DNA of 64,000 nt from Catellatospora sichuanensis (GTDB taxonomy: Bacteria > Actinomycetota > Actinomycetes > Mycobacteriales > Micromonosporaceae): NCBI RefSeq assembly GCF_007483665.1, contig NZ_VIQO01000014.1:248001-312000 (forward strand), in the 5' to 3' direction. The notes under the pieces are model-generated. The model had not been told where the DNA came from. It did no database searches and saw nothing but the letters and a program-made list of their open reading frames with translations. The translations under genes and the position numbers were made by a program. Positions 14,756 to 22,993 of the stretch are shown piece after piece. Every line of letters starts with the position of its first letter. Position 1 is the stretch's first letter.

Positions 14756-15388
14756 TCAGCAGGTGGCGAGCATGCCGTTGAGGGCTGACTTCTCCGCGCT
14801 GTCGACGGTGAGGTTGTAGTACCACTTCACCTGGATCCAGGCGCGGGCGTACGTGCACCGGAACGAGGACAGCGACGGCTGCCACTCGGCCGGGTCCTTG
14901 TCGCCCTTGGACTGGTTGACGTTGTCGGTGACCGCCCACAGCTCGGGCCCGCTGAGGTCGTTGGCGTAGGTCTGGCGCTTCGCCGTGGTCCACGCCCAAG
15001 CGCCGGACGCCCAGGCCTCGGCCAGCGGGACCATGTGGTCGATGTCGATGTCGGACGCGGCGGTCCAGGTCGCGCCGTCGTACGGGCTGTACCAGGACCC
15101 CGAGGTGGCGGCGCAGCTGCTGTTGACCACGACGCCTACGCCGTCGCGCTTGAGGACCTGCTCGCGGGTGTTGCAGGCGCCGGTGATCGTGATCCAGTGC
15201 GGGAACAGGTCACGGTTGTACGTGGAGCCGTGCGACTCGGCCGTGACGGTCAGTGCCGCGAGGCGGCTCACCGCGGTGCTGTAGGAGGGGATGTTGGGCG
15301 GGGTGGCGTGGGCCGGTGTCGCGGTCAGGGTGAGCGACATGGCCAGGGCGGCCGCGGTGGCGGCCAACGCCTTCAGGACACGGGACAT
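14756..15388 (-). CDS. Secreted HNH-family nuclease (DUF1524-like)
   Basis: A 210-residue exported protein with a signal peptide ending TPAHA at residue 27. The core SDIDIDHMVPLAEAW is the His-containing HNH/DUF1524 motif. It is followed by VNQSKGDKDPAEWQP, whose asparagine and lysine positions match secreted actinobacterial HNH endonucleases, and several cysteines suggest disulphides. It would cut DNA outside the cell, for nutrient scavenging or competition. The ATG is preceded by GGAGA; a longer in-frame start is rejected because the signal peptide begins here. No immunity gene is visible next to it. Confidence 0.88.
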   Translation of the reverse strand: MSRVLKALAATAAALAMSLTLTATPAHATPPNIPSYSTAVSRLAALTVTAESHGSTYNRDLFPHWITITGACNTREQVLKRDGVGVVVNSSCAATSGSWYSPYDGATWTAASDIDIDHMVPLAEAWASGAWAWTTAKRQTYANDLSGPELWAVTDNVNQSKGDKDPAEWQPSLSSFRCTYARAWIQVKWYYNLTVDSAEKSALNGMLATC

Positions 15389-15588
15389 TGGAGGGTCTCC
15401 CGACTGTCCGCCGCCGCGGCCGGCTGGGGGGTGCCGGCTGGGGTCACGACGACGACAGATGGACCATCTCAAAGGTCAATGTATGGATCCATAGTAGATT
15501 CGTACGACGGCATGAACTTGTGAAAGACCGTTCCTGTCGGGATCGACAGCCCGGCCGACGTCCCGGTCCACAGTGGGATGAGGTTGAC

Positions 15589-15630
15589 AAGGGCACCTTC
15601 CTCTACGGATAGCGGCAAGAAGGTGCCCTT
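15589..15630. repeat. Hairpin repeat element, copy 1 (likely terminator of the lacI-type gene)
   Basis: Two perfect 12-bp arms, AAGGGCACCTTC at 15589-15600 and GAAGGTGCCCTT at 15619-15630, flank an 18-nt loop. The element begins 5 bp beyond the stop of the leftward LacI-family gene. The same arm sequence with an 18-nt loop recurs at 27394-27439. There is no U-tract. Confidence 0.8.
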
Positions 15631-15634
15631 CCTT

Positions 15635-16624
15635 TCAGGTGGTGGCGCGGGGGACGAGGTGCAGGACGTCTTCGACGGGGACGGGGGTGGGGCGGTCGCC
15701 GGTGAGGCGGGCGACGGCGGTGCGGGCCAGGTGGCGGGCGGCGGCGGCCGGGGCCACGGCGACGGTGGTGAGCGGCGGTGCGCTGTAGGCGGACAGGGGG
15801 ATGCCGTCGACGCCGATGACCGCGATGCGGGCGGGGACGTCGACGGCGAGTTCGCGCAGGCCGTACAGGATCGCGAGCGCGACCTCGTCGTTGTAGGCAC
15901 AGATCGCGGTGGCCTGCGGCAAGTCGGCCAGCAGGGCGCGTACCGCGGGGACGACGGCGGACGGGTCGTCGGGGACGGTGAAGGCCGTCGGCGGGGGAAG
16001 GTCCCGCTCGGCGCAGGCCTGGCGTACGCCGTCGTGGCGGGGGTCGGCGAAGACGGACAGGCGCGGGTCGGCGGGCAGCGCGTACGCCAGGCAGGTGTGT
16101 CCCGCCGCGGCGAGATGCTCGACCTGCATCCGGCCCTGCCTGCGCAGCAGGGCGGCGGTGGCGAGGCCGTCGGACTCGGTGCCGGCCGGAACCACGCGGA
16201 TGCCCATCCGCCGCAGGGCGGCGTTGTCGGCGTCGGGCAGCGGGAACAGGCTGAGCACGGCGCGCACCGACAGCATGGCGGCCAGCCGCGGCAGCCGGGG
16301 CGCGGACGGCACGTCGAAGTGCACGACGAGGGTCAGGCCCTGCGCGGCCAGCGAACGGGTGACCGCGTCGACGAATCGTGAGGTCAGCTCACCGGACGGC
16401 ACATCGGGCATGGCCAGCAGCACGATGTCGCTCTGCCCGTTGGCCAGCGCCCGCCCGGCCAGCGACGGGGCGTAGCCCAGGCGTGCGGCGGCGGCGAGCA
16501 CCCGTTCCCGGGTCGGCTGGGCGATGCGCTCGCCCGGGGCGTCGTTGAGCACGTAGCTCACCGTCGCCCGGGACACCCCGGCCTCGCGGGCGACGTCGGC
16601 GCTGGTCGGGCGGCGGCTGGTCAT
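15635..16624 (-). CDS. LacI-family transcriptional repressor
   Basis: A 329-residue regulator. Its N-terminal helix-turn-helix SADVAREAGVSRATVSYVLN (residues about 7-26) and hinge helix are classic LacI/GalR. The rest is a periplasmic-binding-protein-like sugar sensor, with the dimer-core segment AICAYNDEVALAILYGLRE. The start codon overlaps the stop of the GH3 glucosidase gene by 4 bp (ATGA), so enzyme and repressor are co-translated and presumably autoregulated by the released sugar. The likely operator is the palindrome at 19046-19057. A hairpin follows the stop by 5 bp. Confidence 0.94.
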   Translation of the reverse strand: MTSRRPTSADVAREAGVSRATVSYVLNDAPGERIAQPTRERVLAAAARLGYAPSLAGRALANGQSDIVLLAMPDVPSGELTSRFVDAVTRSLAAQGLTLVVHFDVPSAPRLPRLAAMLSVRAVLSLFPLPDADNAALRRMGIRVVPAGTESDGLATAALLRRQGRMQVEHLAAAGHTCLAYALPADPRLSVFADPRHDGVRQACAERDLPPPTAFTVPDDPSAVVPAVRALLADLPQATAICAYNDEVALAILYGLRELAVDVPARIAVIGVDGIPLSAYSAPPLTTVAVAPAAAARHLARTAVARLTGDRPTPVPVEDVLHLVPRATT

Positions 16625-19005
16625 CGCCGCCGGGCCCGGACGAGCCGGCGCAGGCCGCTCAGGCGGCGCCCGTTGACGAGGTCGAGCAGCCCTTCCTGGA
16701 CCGGGCGGCCGACCTTGCCGCGGCTCATCATCGACAGCATCCGCAGCGGCATCTCCTCGAGCATCGCGCCGATGAGCAGCGCCATCGGGCTCTTCGGGTC
16801 CTTGACGAAGCCGCGGGCCTGCCGCCGGGCGAAGGCCTGCAGCAGGCGGGTCACCGGGGAGCTGCGCATGTCGTCGAGCGGGGTGTTCAGCGTGAACGCG
16901 CCGGGCCTGTCCGGGGTGTTGTCCGGCAGCGGACGGCCGAAGACGACGGCGAAGCGGTCCCGGTCCCACTGCCGCCCGGCGGCGGGCACCGGGTACGCCG
17001 GGGCGGCCGGGCCGTCACCGGTCACGTCGACGATGGTGGTGGCGCGGATGTCGCGCGAGGACGCGCCGACCCGGATCTCGTACCGGCCGCCGGTGACGGC
17101 CCAGGTCGCGCCGGCGACGTCGTACCAGGCGAAGGCACGCCGGTCGAGGCTGACCGTCACGGTGCGCGACTCGCCCGGCGCCAGGCGCACCTTGGCGAAG
17201 CCCTTGAGTTCCTGCTCGGGGCGTGCGCCGGCGGCGGCCGGGTGGTGCACGTACACCTGGACGACCTCGCTGCCGGGCCGCTCGCCGGTGTTGGTGACGG
17301 TGACGGTGACCTCGACCGGGCCGGTGCCGGTGGCGGTGACGGTGACGTCCGCATAGGCGAACGACGTGTAGCTCAGCCCGTGCCCGAACGGGAACCGCAC
17401 GTCGGCGCCCGCGGTGTCGTAGTAGCGGTAGCCGACGAAGACGCTCTCCCGGTATTCGGCCTGCCGCGGGCCGGTGGGCAGCGCGTGCACCGGGTTGTCG
17501 GCCCAGCGGTGCGGGAACGTCTCGGCCAGCCGCCCGCCCGGTTCGGACAGGCCGAACAGCACGTCGGCAACGGCGCTGCCGCCGGCCTGCCCGCCGAGGT
17601 AGGCCTCGACGATCGCGGGCACGTCGGCGTGCCAGGGCAGCTCGACGGGCGCGCCGTTGTGGAGCACCACCACGGTCCGCGGGTTGGCCGCCGCGACGGC
17701 GGCGACGAGGGTGTCGTGGCTCGCGGGCAGGCGCAGGTGGGTGCGGTCGAGGCCCTCGGTCTCGTAGCTCTCGGTGAGGCCGACGTACAGCAGCACCGTG
17801 TCGGCGTCCCGCGCCGCGGCGACGGCCTCGGCGAGCAGCGCGGCGTCGGTCTCGTCGGAGTCGCGCCGGTAGCCGGGAGCGTAGGTCACCTCGGCCAGTT
17901 CGGACAGCCGGGTGAACGCGTCGTCGAGGCGGTGCGGGTTGATGTGCGCGCTGCCCGCGCCCTGGAACCGCGGCTGCTTGGCGAACGCGCCGACGACCGC
18001 GATCCGCCCGCCCGCAGCCAGCGGCAGCAGGGCGCCGTCGTTCTTGAGCAGCACCGTGCCCTCGGCGGCGACCTGCCCGGCCAGCGCGTGGTGCGCGTCG
18101 CGGTCGTAGGCGTGGCCGCCCGCACGGGCTTCGGCAGTGCGCCCGATCAGCGTCAGGAAACGCGCGACGGTCCGGTCGAGCACGTCGACGGGCAGCACCC
18201 CGTTGTTCACGGCGTCGATGATGAGCTGGTCATGGTGGCCGCCGAAGCCGGGCATCTCCACGTCCAGGCCCGCGGTGAGACCGTCGATGCGCTCGTTGAC
18301 GGCGCCCCAGTCGGAGACCACGATGCCGTCGAAGCCCCACTCGTCGCGCAGCACCCGGGTCAGCAGCCACTCGTGCTCGCTCGCGTAGACGCCGTTGAGC
18401 CGGTTGTAGGCGCACATCACCGTCCACGGCGCGCCGCCCGCGATCGCGGTCTCGAACGCGGCGAGGTACACCTCGCGCAGCGCCCGCTCGTCGACCAGCG
18501 CATCGACGCTGAACCGGCGCTGCTCCTGGTTGTTGGCCGCGAAGTGCTTGAGCGAGGCGCCCACGCCCTGGCTCTGCACGCCGCGGATCCAGGCTGCGCC
18601 CATCCGCCCGGCCAGCAGCGGGTCCTCGCTGTAGTACTCGAAGTTGCGGCCGCACAGCGGGGTGCGCTTGATGTTGACGCCCGGGCCGAGCAGCACGCTG
18701 ACGCCCTCAGCCCGCGCCTCGGCGCCCAGCGCCCGGCCGACCTGCTCGATCAGCTCCGGGTCCCAGGTCGAGGCCATGCCGACGGAGGTCGGGAAGCAGG
18801 TGGCGGGCACGCTGTCGCCGAGCTGCACCTGCTCGGTGGCGTGCTCCTTGCGCAGCCCGTACGGGCCGTCGGAGACGAGGATCCCTGGCACGCCGAGGCG
18901 GGGCACGCCGTGCAAGGACCAGAAGTCGCGGCCGGCGCACAGCGCCGCCTTCTCCGCGAGCGTCATCGACGCCACCAGCTGGTCGGTTCCTGCCGTAGCC
19001 GTCAT
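16621..19005 (-). CDS. Glycoside hydrolase family 3 beta-glucosidase-type enzyme
   Basis: A 794-residue GH3 protein without a signal peptide, so probably cytoplasmic and acting on imported oligosaccharides. Order: GH3 N-terminal barrel about 30-290, with the nucleophile Asp232 in VVSDWGAV; GH3 C-terminal domain about 300-560; fibronectin-III-like domain beginning at GLSYTSFAYADVTV; then an extra C-terminal helical tail of about 110 residues. The ATG at 19005 has GGGGAG seven bases upstream and is preferred to a slightly longer frame. It is first in an operon with its LacI-type regulator. Substrate (beta-glucoside, xyloside or other) is not resolved. Confidence 0.93.
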   Translation of the reverse strand: MTATAGTDQLVASMTLAEKAALCAGRDFWSLHGVPRLGVPGILVSDGPYGLRKEHATEQVQLGDSVPATCFPTSVGMASTWDPELIEQVGRALGAEARAEGVSVLLGPGVNIKRTPLCGRNFEYYSEDPLLAGRMGAAWIRGVQSQGVGASLKHFAANNQEQRRFSVDALVDERALREVYLAAFETAIAGGAPWTVMCAYNRLNGVYASEHEWLLTRVLRDEWGFDGIVVSDWGAVNERIDGLTAGLDVEMPGFGGHHDQLIIDAVNNGVLPVDVLDRTVARFLTLIGRTAEARAGGHAYDRDAHHALAGQVAAEGTVLLKNDGALLPLAAGGRIAVVGAFAKQPRFQGAGSAHINPHRLDDAFTRLSELAEVTYAPGYRRDSDETDAALLAEAVAAARDADTVLLYVGLTESYETEGLDRTHLRLPASHDTLVAAVAAANPRTVVVLHNGAPVELPWHADVPAIVEAYLGGQAGGSAVADVLFGLSEPGGRLAETFPHRWADNPVHALPTGPRQAEYRESVFVGYRYYDTAGADVRFPFGHGLSYTSFAYADVTVTATGTGPVEVTVTVTNTGERPGSEVVQVYVHHPAAAGARPEQELKGFAKVRLAPGESRTVTVSLDRRAFAWYDVAGATWAVTGGRYEIRVGASSRDIRATTIVDVTGDGPAAPAYPVPAAGRQWDRDRFAVVFGRPLPDNTPDRPGAFTLNTPLDDMRSSPVTRLLQAFARRQARGFVKDPKSPMALLIGAMLEEMPLRMLSMMSRGKVGRPVQEGLLDLVNGRRLSGLRRLVRARRR

Positions 19006-19045
19006 GAGCGCTCCCCACCTCGTCGTCACCGGGCAGCAGTGATGA

Positions 19046-19057
19046 TTACGCGCGTAA
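19046..19057. promoter_or_regulatory. Candidate LacI-family operator upstream of the GH3 gene
   Basis: TTACGCGCGTAA is a perfect 12-bp palindrome with the central CG typical of LacI-family sites. It lies 41 bp upstream of the GH3 start, the expected place for autoregulation by the repressor encoded in the same operon. Confidence 0.65.
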
Positions 19058-19079
19058 CCACCACCGTCAAGGCTGCAAC

Positions 19080-19277
19080 GTGTCGGAAGAAGTTGACACG
19101 TCGGGATTCAACAACACCATCACCTTCCGGCTGGAGCCTGAGGGCACCGGCACCCGCCTGTTCTTCGAGCAGGCAGGCCTGGACCTCGACTCCCCGCTCG
19201 GCCGCAACGCCTACGAGAACATGTCCCGCGGCTGGCCCGGCCTCCTGCGCCGGATCGACTCCGCCCTCGCCGCCTGA
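19080..19277 (+). pseudogene. Remnant of an SRPBCC/AHSA1-family protein
   Basis: The 65-residue frame matches only the C-terminal part of AHSA1-like START-fold proteins: a beta strand, then GTGTRLFFEQAGLDLDSP, and a final helix with GWPGLLRRIDSALAA. Full members are about 140-160 residues. The missing N-terminal two-thirds is replaced directly by the GH3 promoter region, 22 bp from the candidate operator. The GTG is only the first in-frame start codon and has no ribosome-binding site. I read it as a deletion scar; a short functional protein is less likely. Confidence 0.65.
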
Positions 19278-19303
19278 CACCCACCGATCCGCGCGCTTCC
19301 CCG

Positions 19304-19388
19304 CGCAGCGACGATCTTGCACGGGTGTCCCCCACGACACGCCCGAACCGGGCATCGAAGGGGCCGCTCACGCAAGATCGTCGCAGCG
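19304..19388. terminator. Long-armed inverted repeat, likely bidirectional terminator
   Basis: Arms GCGACGATCTTGC (19308-19320) and GCAAGATCGTCGC (19372-19384) are perfect and extend four bases further with one mismatch. The 51-nt interior contains a second small hairpin (GGGTGTC/GACACGCCC). It lies between the AHSA1 remnant and the convergent RTX-protein gene, 21 bp from the latter's stop. Confidence 0.55.
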
Positions 19389-19408
19389 AGGCGGGAGGGG
19401 ACGGCGGG

Positions 19409-20275
19409 TCAGGCTTCGCAGTTGGTGGGGGTTTCGGAGTTGGCGCAGATGTCGATGCCGGGGCCGGCGTCGGCGGAGTCGGTGCCGACACCGCCGTTGA
19501 TCAGGTCGGTGAAGGCGAGGTCACCGGTCACGGTCAGTTTGTCGTTGCCGGTCTTGGCGTCGCCGTAGACGGTGTCGTCGCCCGGACCGGCGTTGATGTC
19601 GTCGCGCCAGCCGGTGCCGGCGACCGTTCCGGTCGTGGTGACGGTGTCGTAGTTGCCGTAGATGACGTCGTTGTCGTCGCCGCCGGACAGGTTGTTGCCC
19701 GCGACCTCCACACCGAGCGCGCCCACCACGTCGATCGTGAAGTTCCTGGCGTCGCCGTAGATCGTGTCGGCGCCGGGACCGCCGAAGACGCGGTCGGCGG
19801 CGAACGCCGCGCCGATGGCGAGCGCGGTGACCGACACGTCGATCGCGTCGCCGTACAGGGTGTCGGCGCCTTCGCCGCCGTACAGGTAGTCGTTCCAGCC
19901 GACGCCGCCGACGACCGTCGGGAACTCGGCGGCACCGAAGTCGCCGACGACGATGTCGTCGCCCGGTCCCGCGAAGACGGTGTCGTTGCCGCCGGCCGCG
20001 GCCACGTCGAGCGCGGCCGACTCGCCGTAGACGGTGTCGTTGCCCTCACCGGCGCAGACGATGTCGTTGCCACCCAGGCCGCTGATGGTGTCGTCACCGG
20101 CGAGCGCGAGGATCACGTCGTCGCCGGGCGTGCCGACGAGGACATCGGCCTCGGCGGTGCCCAGGTGGGTCACCGGCTTCTCGTTGCACAGCGCCACGGC
20201 GTGCGCAGGAGCCTGCACGACGGCGAGGCTCAGAGCCGCGACGGCCACGGCGAGGGCGGTGCGTGCGATACGCAT
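19409..20275 (-). CDS. Secreted RTX-type calcium-binding repeat protein
   Basis: A 288-residue exported protein. The signal peptide is about 26 residues, ending APAHA. The mature part is almost wholly RTX nonapeptide units (GGxGxDxxx form) such as GGNDIVCAG, GEGNDTVYG, GGEGADTLYG, GGPGADTIYG and PGDDTVYGD, separated by 15-25-residue spacers rather than tandemly packed. It should fold as parallel beta-rolls on binding calcium outside the cell. No catalytic domain is seen, so it may be structural or adhesive. I chose the ATG at 20275 (MRIARTAL) because GGAGG lies nine bases upstream and the signal peptide starts there. Confidence 0.85.
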   Translation of the reverse strand: MRIARTALAVAVAALSLAVVQAPAHAVALCNEKPVTHLGTAEADVLVGTPGDDVILALAGDDTISGLGGNDIVCAGEGNDTVYGESAALDVAAAGGNDTVFAGPGDDIVVGDFGAAEFPTVVGGVGWNDYLYGGEGADTLYGDAIDVSVTALAIGAAFAADRVFGGPGADTIYGDARNFTIDVVGALGVEVAGNNLSGGDDNDVIYGNYDTVTTTGTVAGTGWRDDINAGPGDDTVYGDAKTGNDKLTVTGDLAFTDLINGGVGTDSADAGPGIDICANSETPTNCEA

Positions 20276-20525
20276 GGGCAGTGCCTCCAAGTGTGTACGG
20301 ACGTACGCCCCCCGGCGCGACTTCGGACACACCCTGAACGGCGGCACGCACACTCCCGGAGGCAATCCGGGATCAAATGCTATGACCGGACAAATGTGGC
20401 ACCCGGCAACCACGCCGATCATGTTCCTGATCCGCGGTCAGCCCCCCGACGGCCTCCGTGCAGAAATCCATGTGTCCGGTTACCCGTCTCTCCGCTCCCC
20501 CGGCATCGACACCCGTCCGAGCTGG

Positions 20526-20531
20526 CATGAT
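20526..20531 (+). promoter_or_regulatory. Minus-10-like CATGAT of a leaderless promoter
   Basis: CATGAT ends seven bases before the ATG at 20539, with no Shine-Dalgarno sequence between. The same CATGAT-seven bases-ATG arrangement occurs before the gene at 58271. Confidence 0.45.
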
Positions 20532-20538
20532 GCCCGTC

Positions 20539-21009
20539 ATGACCGCCCCTGTCACGCCGGATTCCATCCGTCTCGCACCCGTCGACGCCGTCAACTGGCG
20601 TGCCGTCACCGCGCTCACCGTCGCCGAGTCGCAGTCGGACTGGGTCGCCGCGCCCGCGTACTACCTGGCGCTGTGCCACTACGGCGAGTCGGGCTGGCGG
20701 CCGCTGGCGGTGCTCGACACCGAAGGTGATGTCGTCGGCTTCCTCATGTGGACCGTCGACCCCGCCGACGGCGCGGCCTGGCTGGGCGGGATCATCATCG
20801 ACGCGGCGCGGCAGGGCCGCGGGTACGGCCGGGCCGCGGTGCGCGCCGCGATCGGGCTGCTGTCCGCCGAGCACGGGCTGAGCAGCTTCGCGCTGTCGTA
20901 CGAACCGGCCAACACCGCCGCCCGGCGCTGCTACGCGGGCCTCGGTTTCGCCGAGACCGGTGAAACCGAGGACACCGAGGTCGTGGCACGGCTGCAGCTC
21001 ACCGCCTGA
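20539..21009 (+). CDS. GNAT-family N-acetyltransferase
   Basis: A 156-residue acetyltransferase. The acetyl-CoA pyrophosphate loop reads RQGRGYGRAAVRAA. It is preceded by the strand LGGIIIDAA and followed by YEPANTAARRCYAGLGF, the usual GNAT C-terminal motif. Overall it resembles SpeG/RimI-like small-molecule or peptide N-acetyltransferases; the substrate is unknown. In-frame ATGs exist at 20458, 20527, 20530 and 20539. I chose the last because the fold starts there and a minus-10-like hexamer precedes it at the leaderless spacing. Confidence 0.85.
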   Translation: MTAPVTPDSIRLAPVDAVNWRAVTALTVAESQSDWVAAPAYYLALCHYGESGWRPLAVLDTEGDVVGFLMWTVDPADGAAWLGGIIIDAARQGRGYGRAAVRAAIGLLSAEHGLSSFALSYEPANTAARRCYAGLGFAETGETEDTEVVARLQLTA

Positions 21010-21037
21010 GGGGACCGCGCACCAGCGGCCAGGGTGC

Positions 21038-21043
21038 TAACGT
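21038..21043 (+). promoter_or_regulatory. Minus-10-like TAACGT of a leaderless promoter
   Basis: TAACGT ends eight bases before the ATG at 21052, and no ribosome-binding site is present. It suggests that the frameshifted phosphotransferase gene still has an intact promoter. Confidence 0.45.
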
Positions 21044-21051
21044 GCCCGGCC

Positions 21052-21983
21052 ATGGCGCATTCGATGCCCGCTCCGCCCGCCGTCGCCGACGCCGAACTCG
21101 ACGCGTGGTGCCGGCGCTGGCTCGGCTCCGGCGTCTCCGAGACCCTGTTCACCGCCACCCACCTGTCCGCCGTCGTCGGCGTCCGGCTCAAGGACGACCG
21201 CGAGGTGGTGGTGAAGGTGCGCCCGGCCGCGGCTCGGCTGGCCGTGTGCACCGCCGTGCAGCAGGCGCTGTGGCATGCGGGATTCCCCTGCCCGCGCCCG
21301 CTGCTGGGCCCGGTCCCGTTCGGCGGGTACGCGGCCCATGCCGAGGTCCTCGTCCCCGGCGGCGAGGTGCTCCCCGTCTGCGGCGACGCGGTCGAGCGGT
21401 ACGCCGCGCTGCTCGCCGACCTGATCCGGCGGGCGCCCCGGCCGCAGGCCGCGGGCGTGCTCGCACCGCATCCACCGTGGACGGCCTGGGACCACGGGCT
21501 CGGCGGCGTCTGGCCGCCGCCCGACGACCGCGACGCCGACCTCAACGCCCAACCGGCACCGTTTGGCTGGACGACGTCGCCCGCCGGGTGCAGCAGCGCC
21601 TGCGCGACCTGCCGGCCGGGCCCACGGTCGTCGGGCACGGCGACTGGTGTGCGCAGAACCTGCGCTGGCGCGACGGGCAACCGTGGGCGGTGCACGACTG
21701 GGACAGCGTGATCAGTGCGCCCGAGCCGGTGATCGTGGGGCTGGCCGCCGCGGTCTGGCCCGCGGGCGCGGTGCACCGCGCCGCCACGGTGGCCGAATCC
21801 GCGGCCTTCGTCGAGGCATACCAGCACGCGGCGGGTCAGCGGTGGAGCGCCGAACAGGTCCAGGGGAGCTGGGCGGCGGGACTGTGGGTCGACGCCTTCG
21901 ACGCGAAGAAGCTCGCTCTGGACGCCAACCCGTGGCTGTCGCCCGACGACGCCGAGGAGCGACTGCGCCGCGCGGGCGCCTGA
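21052..21983 (+). pseudogene. Aminoglycoside phosphotransferase-family kinase, frameshifted
   Basis: The first part (MAHSMPAPPAV to about DADLNAQ, ending near 21553) is the N-lobe of an APH-fold kinase, with VGVRLKDDREVVVKVRP holding the ATP lysine. The C-lobe continues only in the minus-one frame, from about 21558 (TGTVWLDDVARRVQ): VVGHGDWCAQNLRWRDG is the Brenner catalytic loop and AVHDWDS the metal-binding motif. The total is 932 nt, one base short of a 310-residue protein, which is normal length for the family. The break falls in a GCCCAAC run with no standard slippery heptamer. Either a single-base deletion has inactivated the gene or the sequence carries an error there. Confidence 0.85.
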
Positions 21984-22081
21984 GCCGAGCGAAGCGCGCG
22001 GGTGGGCGAGGCACGCCGGCGGCAGCGCGGTCGGACTATCCCGGCGCGCGATGCCGGCGGGGCGTCGGCGATGCTGTGGGC

Positions 22082-22921
22082 GTGGAGTACGTGTCCAGAG
22101 TGCCGCGACCGCCGCTGGACGGCCTGATCGACGACCTCTACTACCTGGAGGGTGCGCCGCCGTACGCCCGGCTGACGCTGCCGCCGGCGCCGTCGGCGCT
22201 GCTCATTGTCAACCTCGGGGCGCCGTTCCGCATCCGCGCCGGCACCGACATCGAGACGGCCGAGTACGCCGACGGCTGCGTGGTCACCATGCCCACCCGG
22301 GCGTGGGAGTTCGGCTACCCACTCCGGACCCGGTCCGTCGGCGTTCACCTTAAGCCGTGGGGGCTGGCGCCGTTCCTGCCGATGCCCGCGGCCGAGCTGT
22401 GCGACCGGCCGGTGACCGTAGAGCAGGTTTGGGGCCGGCCCGCCGTTGCTGAGCTTCGAGACCGGCTGGCCACGGCGGACGGACCGCACGAGATGCTGAC
22501 GCTGCTCGAAGAGGAGCTGATGCGACGGCTGTGCGAGACCGCCGGCCTGGGGCTGGTCCGCCATACGAGCCGTGTCATCGCGGCGAGCAGCGGGGCGGTG
22601 GCGATCGGCGACCTGAGCGTGACAGCCGGTGTCAGCAGCACTCATCTGGCACAGCGGTTCAAGGAGCTCATCGGCGTCACGCCGAAGCGGCTGGCCCGCA
22701 CCCACCGCTTCACCGCCGCCGTGTTCTCGATCAACCCTGCCGGACCGATCGACTGGGGCGACCTCGCCGGTGGCGCAGGCTACTTCGACCAGGCCCACTT
22801 TGGCCACGACTTCCGGGCGTTCACCGGGCTCACGCCGACCCGGTACCTCGAAGTCCGGCGGCGGTTCCTGCGCGAACATCCCGGCCACGCGTTCGACGGC
22901 TGGCCGCTGCCAGCCGATTGA
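22082..22921 (+). CDS. AraC-family transcriptional regulator
   Basis: A 279-residue regulator. The N-terminal 150 residues are a sensor domain of the kind common in actinobacterial AraC proteins (ALLIVNLGAPFRIRAG, then SVGVHLKPWGLAPFL). The C-terminal HTH_18 pair includes SVTAGVSSTHLAQRFKELIG and, in the second motif, AGYFDQAHFGHDFRAFTGL. It probably binds DNA near its own gene or the next one. The GTG at 22082 has GATGCT six bases upstream and no Shine-Dalgarno, so it may be leaderless; GTG at 22076 is an alternative. It precedes a reductase gene with its own palindromic operator. Confidence 0.88.
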   Translation: MEYVSRVPRPPLDGLIDDLYYLEGAPPYARLTLPPAPSALLIVNLGAPFRIRAGTDIETAEYADGCVVTMPTRAWEFGYPLRTRSVGVHLKPWGLAPFLPMPAAELCDRPVTVEQVWGRPAVAELRDRLATADGPHEMLTLLEEELMRRLCETAGLGLVRHTSRVIAASSGAVAIGDLSVTAGVSSTHLAQRFKELIGVTPKRLARTHRFTAAVFSINPAGPIDWGDLAGGAGYFDQAHFGHDFRAFTGLTPTRYLEVRRRFLREHPGHAFDGWPLPAD

Positions 22922-22955
22922 TTTCTTACAAGAACGGCAGCTCACGACACGCTAA

Positions 22956-22978
22956 TTTGGGGTACCCGGTACCCCAAA
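22956..22978. promoter_or_regulatory. 23-bp perfect palindrome, candidate operator
   Basis: TTTGGGGTACC-C-GGTACCCCAAA has 11-bp perfect arms around a single base and ends 15 bp before the GTG of the RibD-like reductase gene, just upstream of its GAGGAGAG. Its position suits a repressor blocking transcription of the reductase and kinase genes. The AraC-type gene just upstream is a candidate regulator, but AraC proteins usually bind direct repeats, so a TetR- or MarR-type protein elsewhere is also possible. Confidence 0.7.
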
Positions 22979-22993
22979 GCAGAGGAGAGCCCC

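Noticed and set aside
14756-15388. Toxin-immunity or restriction role for the HNH nuclease
   Set aside because: It has a signal peptide, no adjacent immunity or methylase gene and no delivery domain, so a plain secreted nuclease is the better call.
21548-21560. Programmed frameshift in the phosphotransferase gene
   Set aside because: GCC-CAA-CCG is not an X-XXY-YYZ slippery site in the starting frame and no downstream stem was evident, so an indel is the simpler reading.
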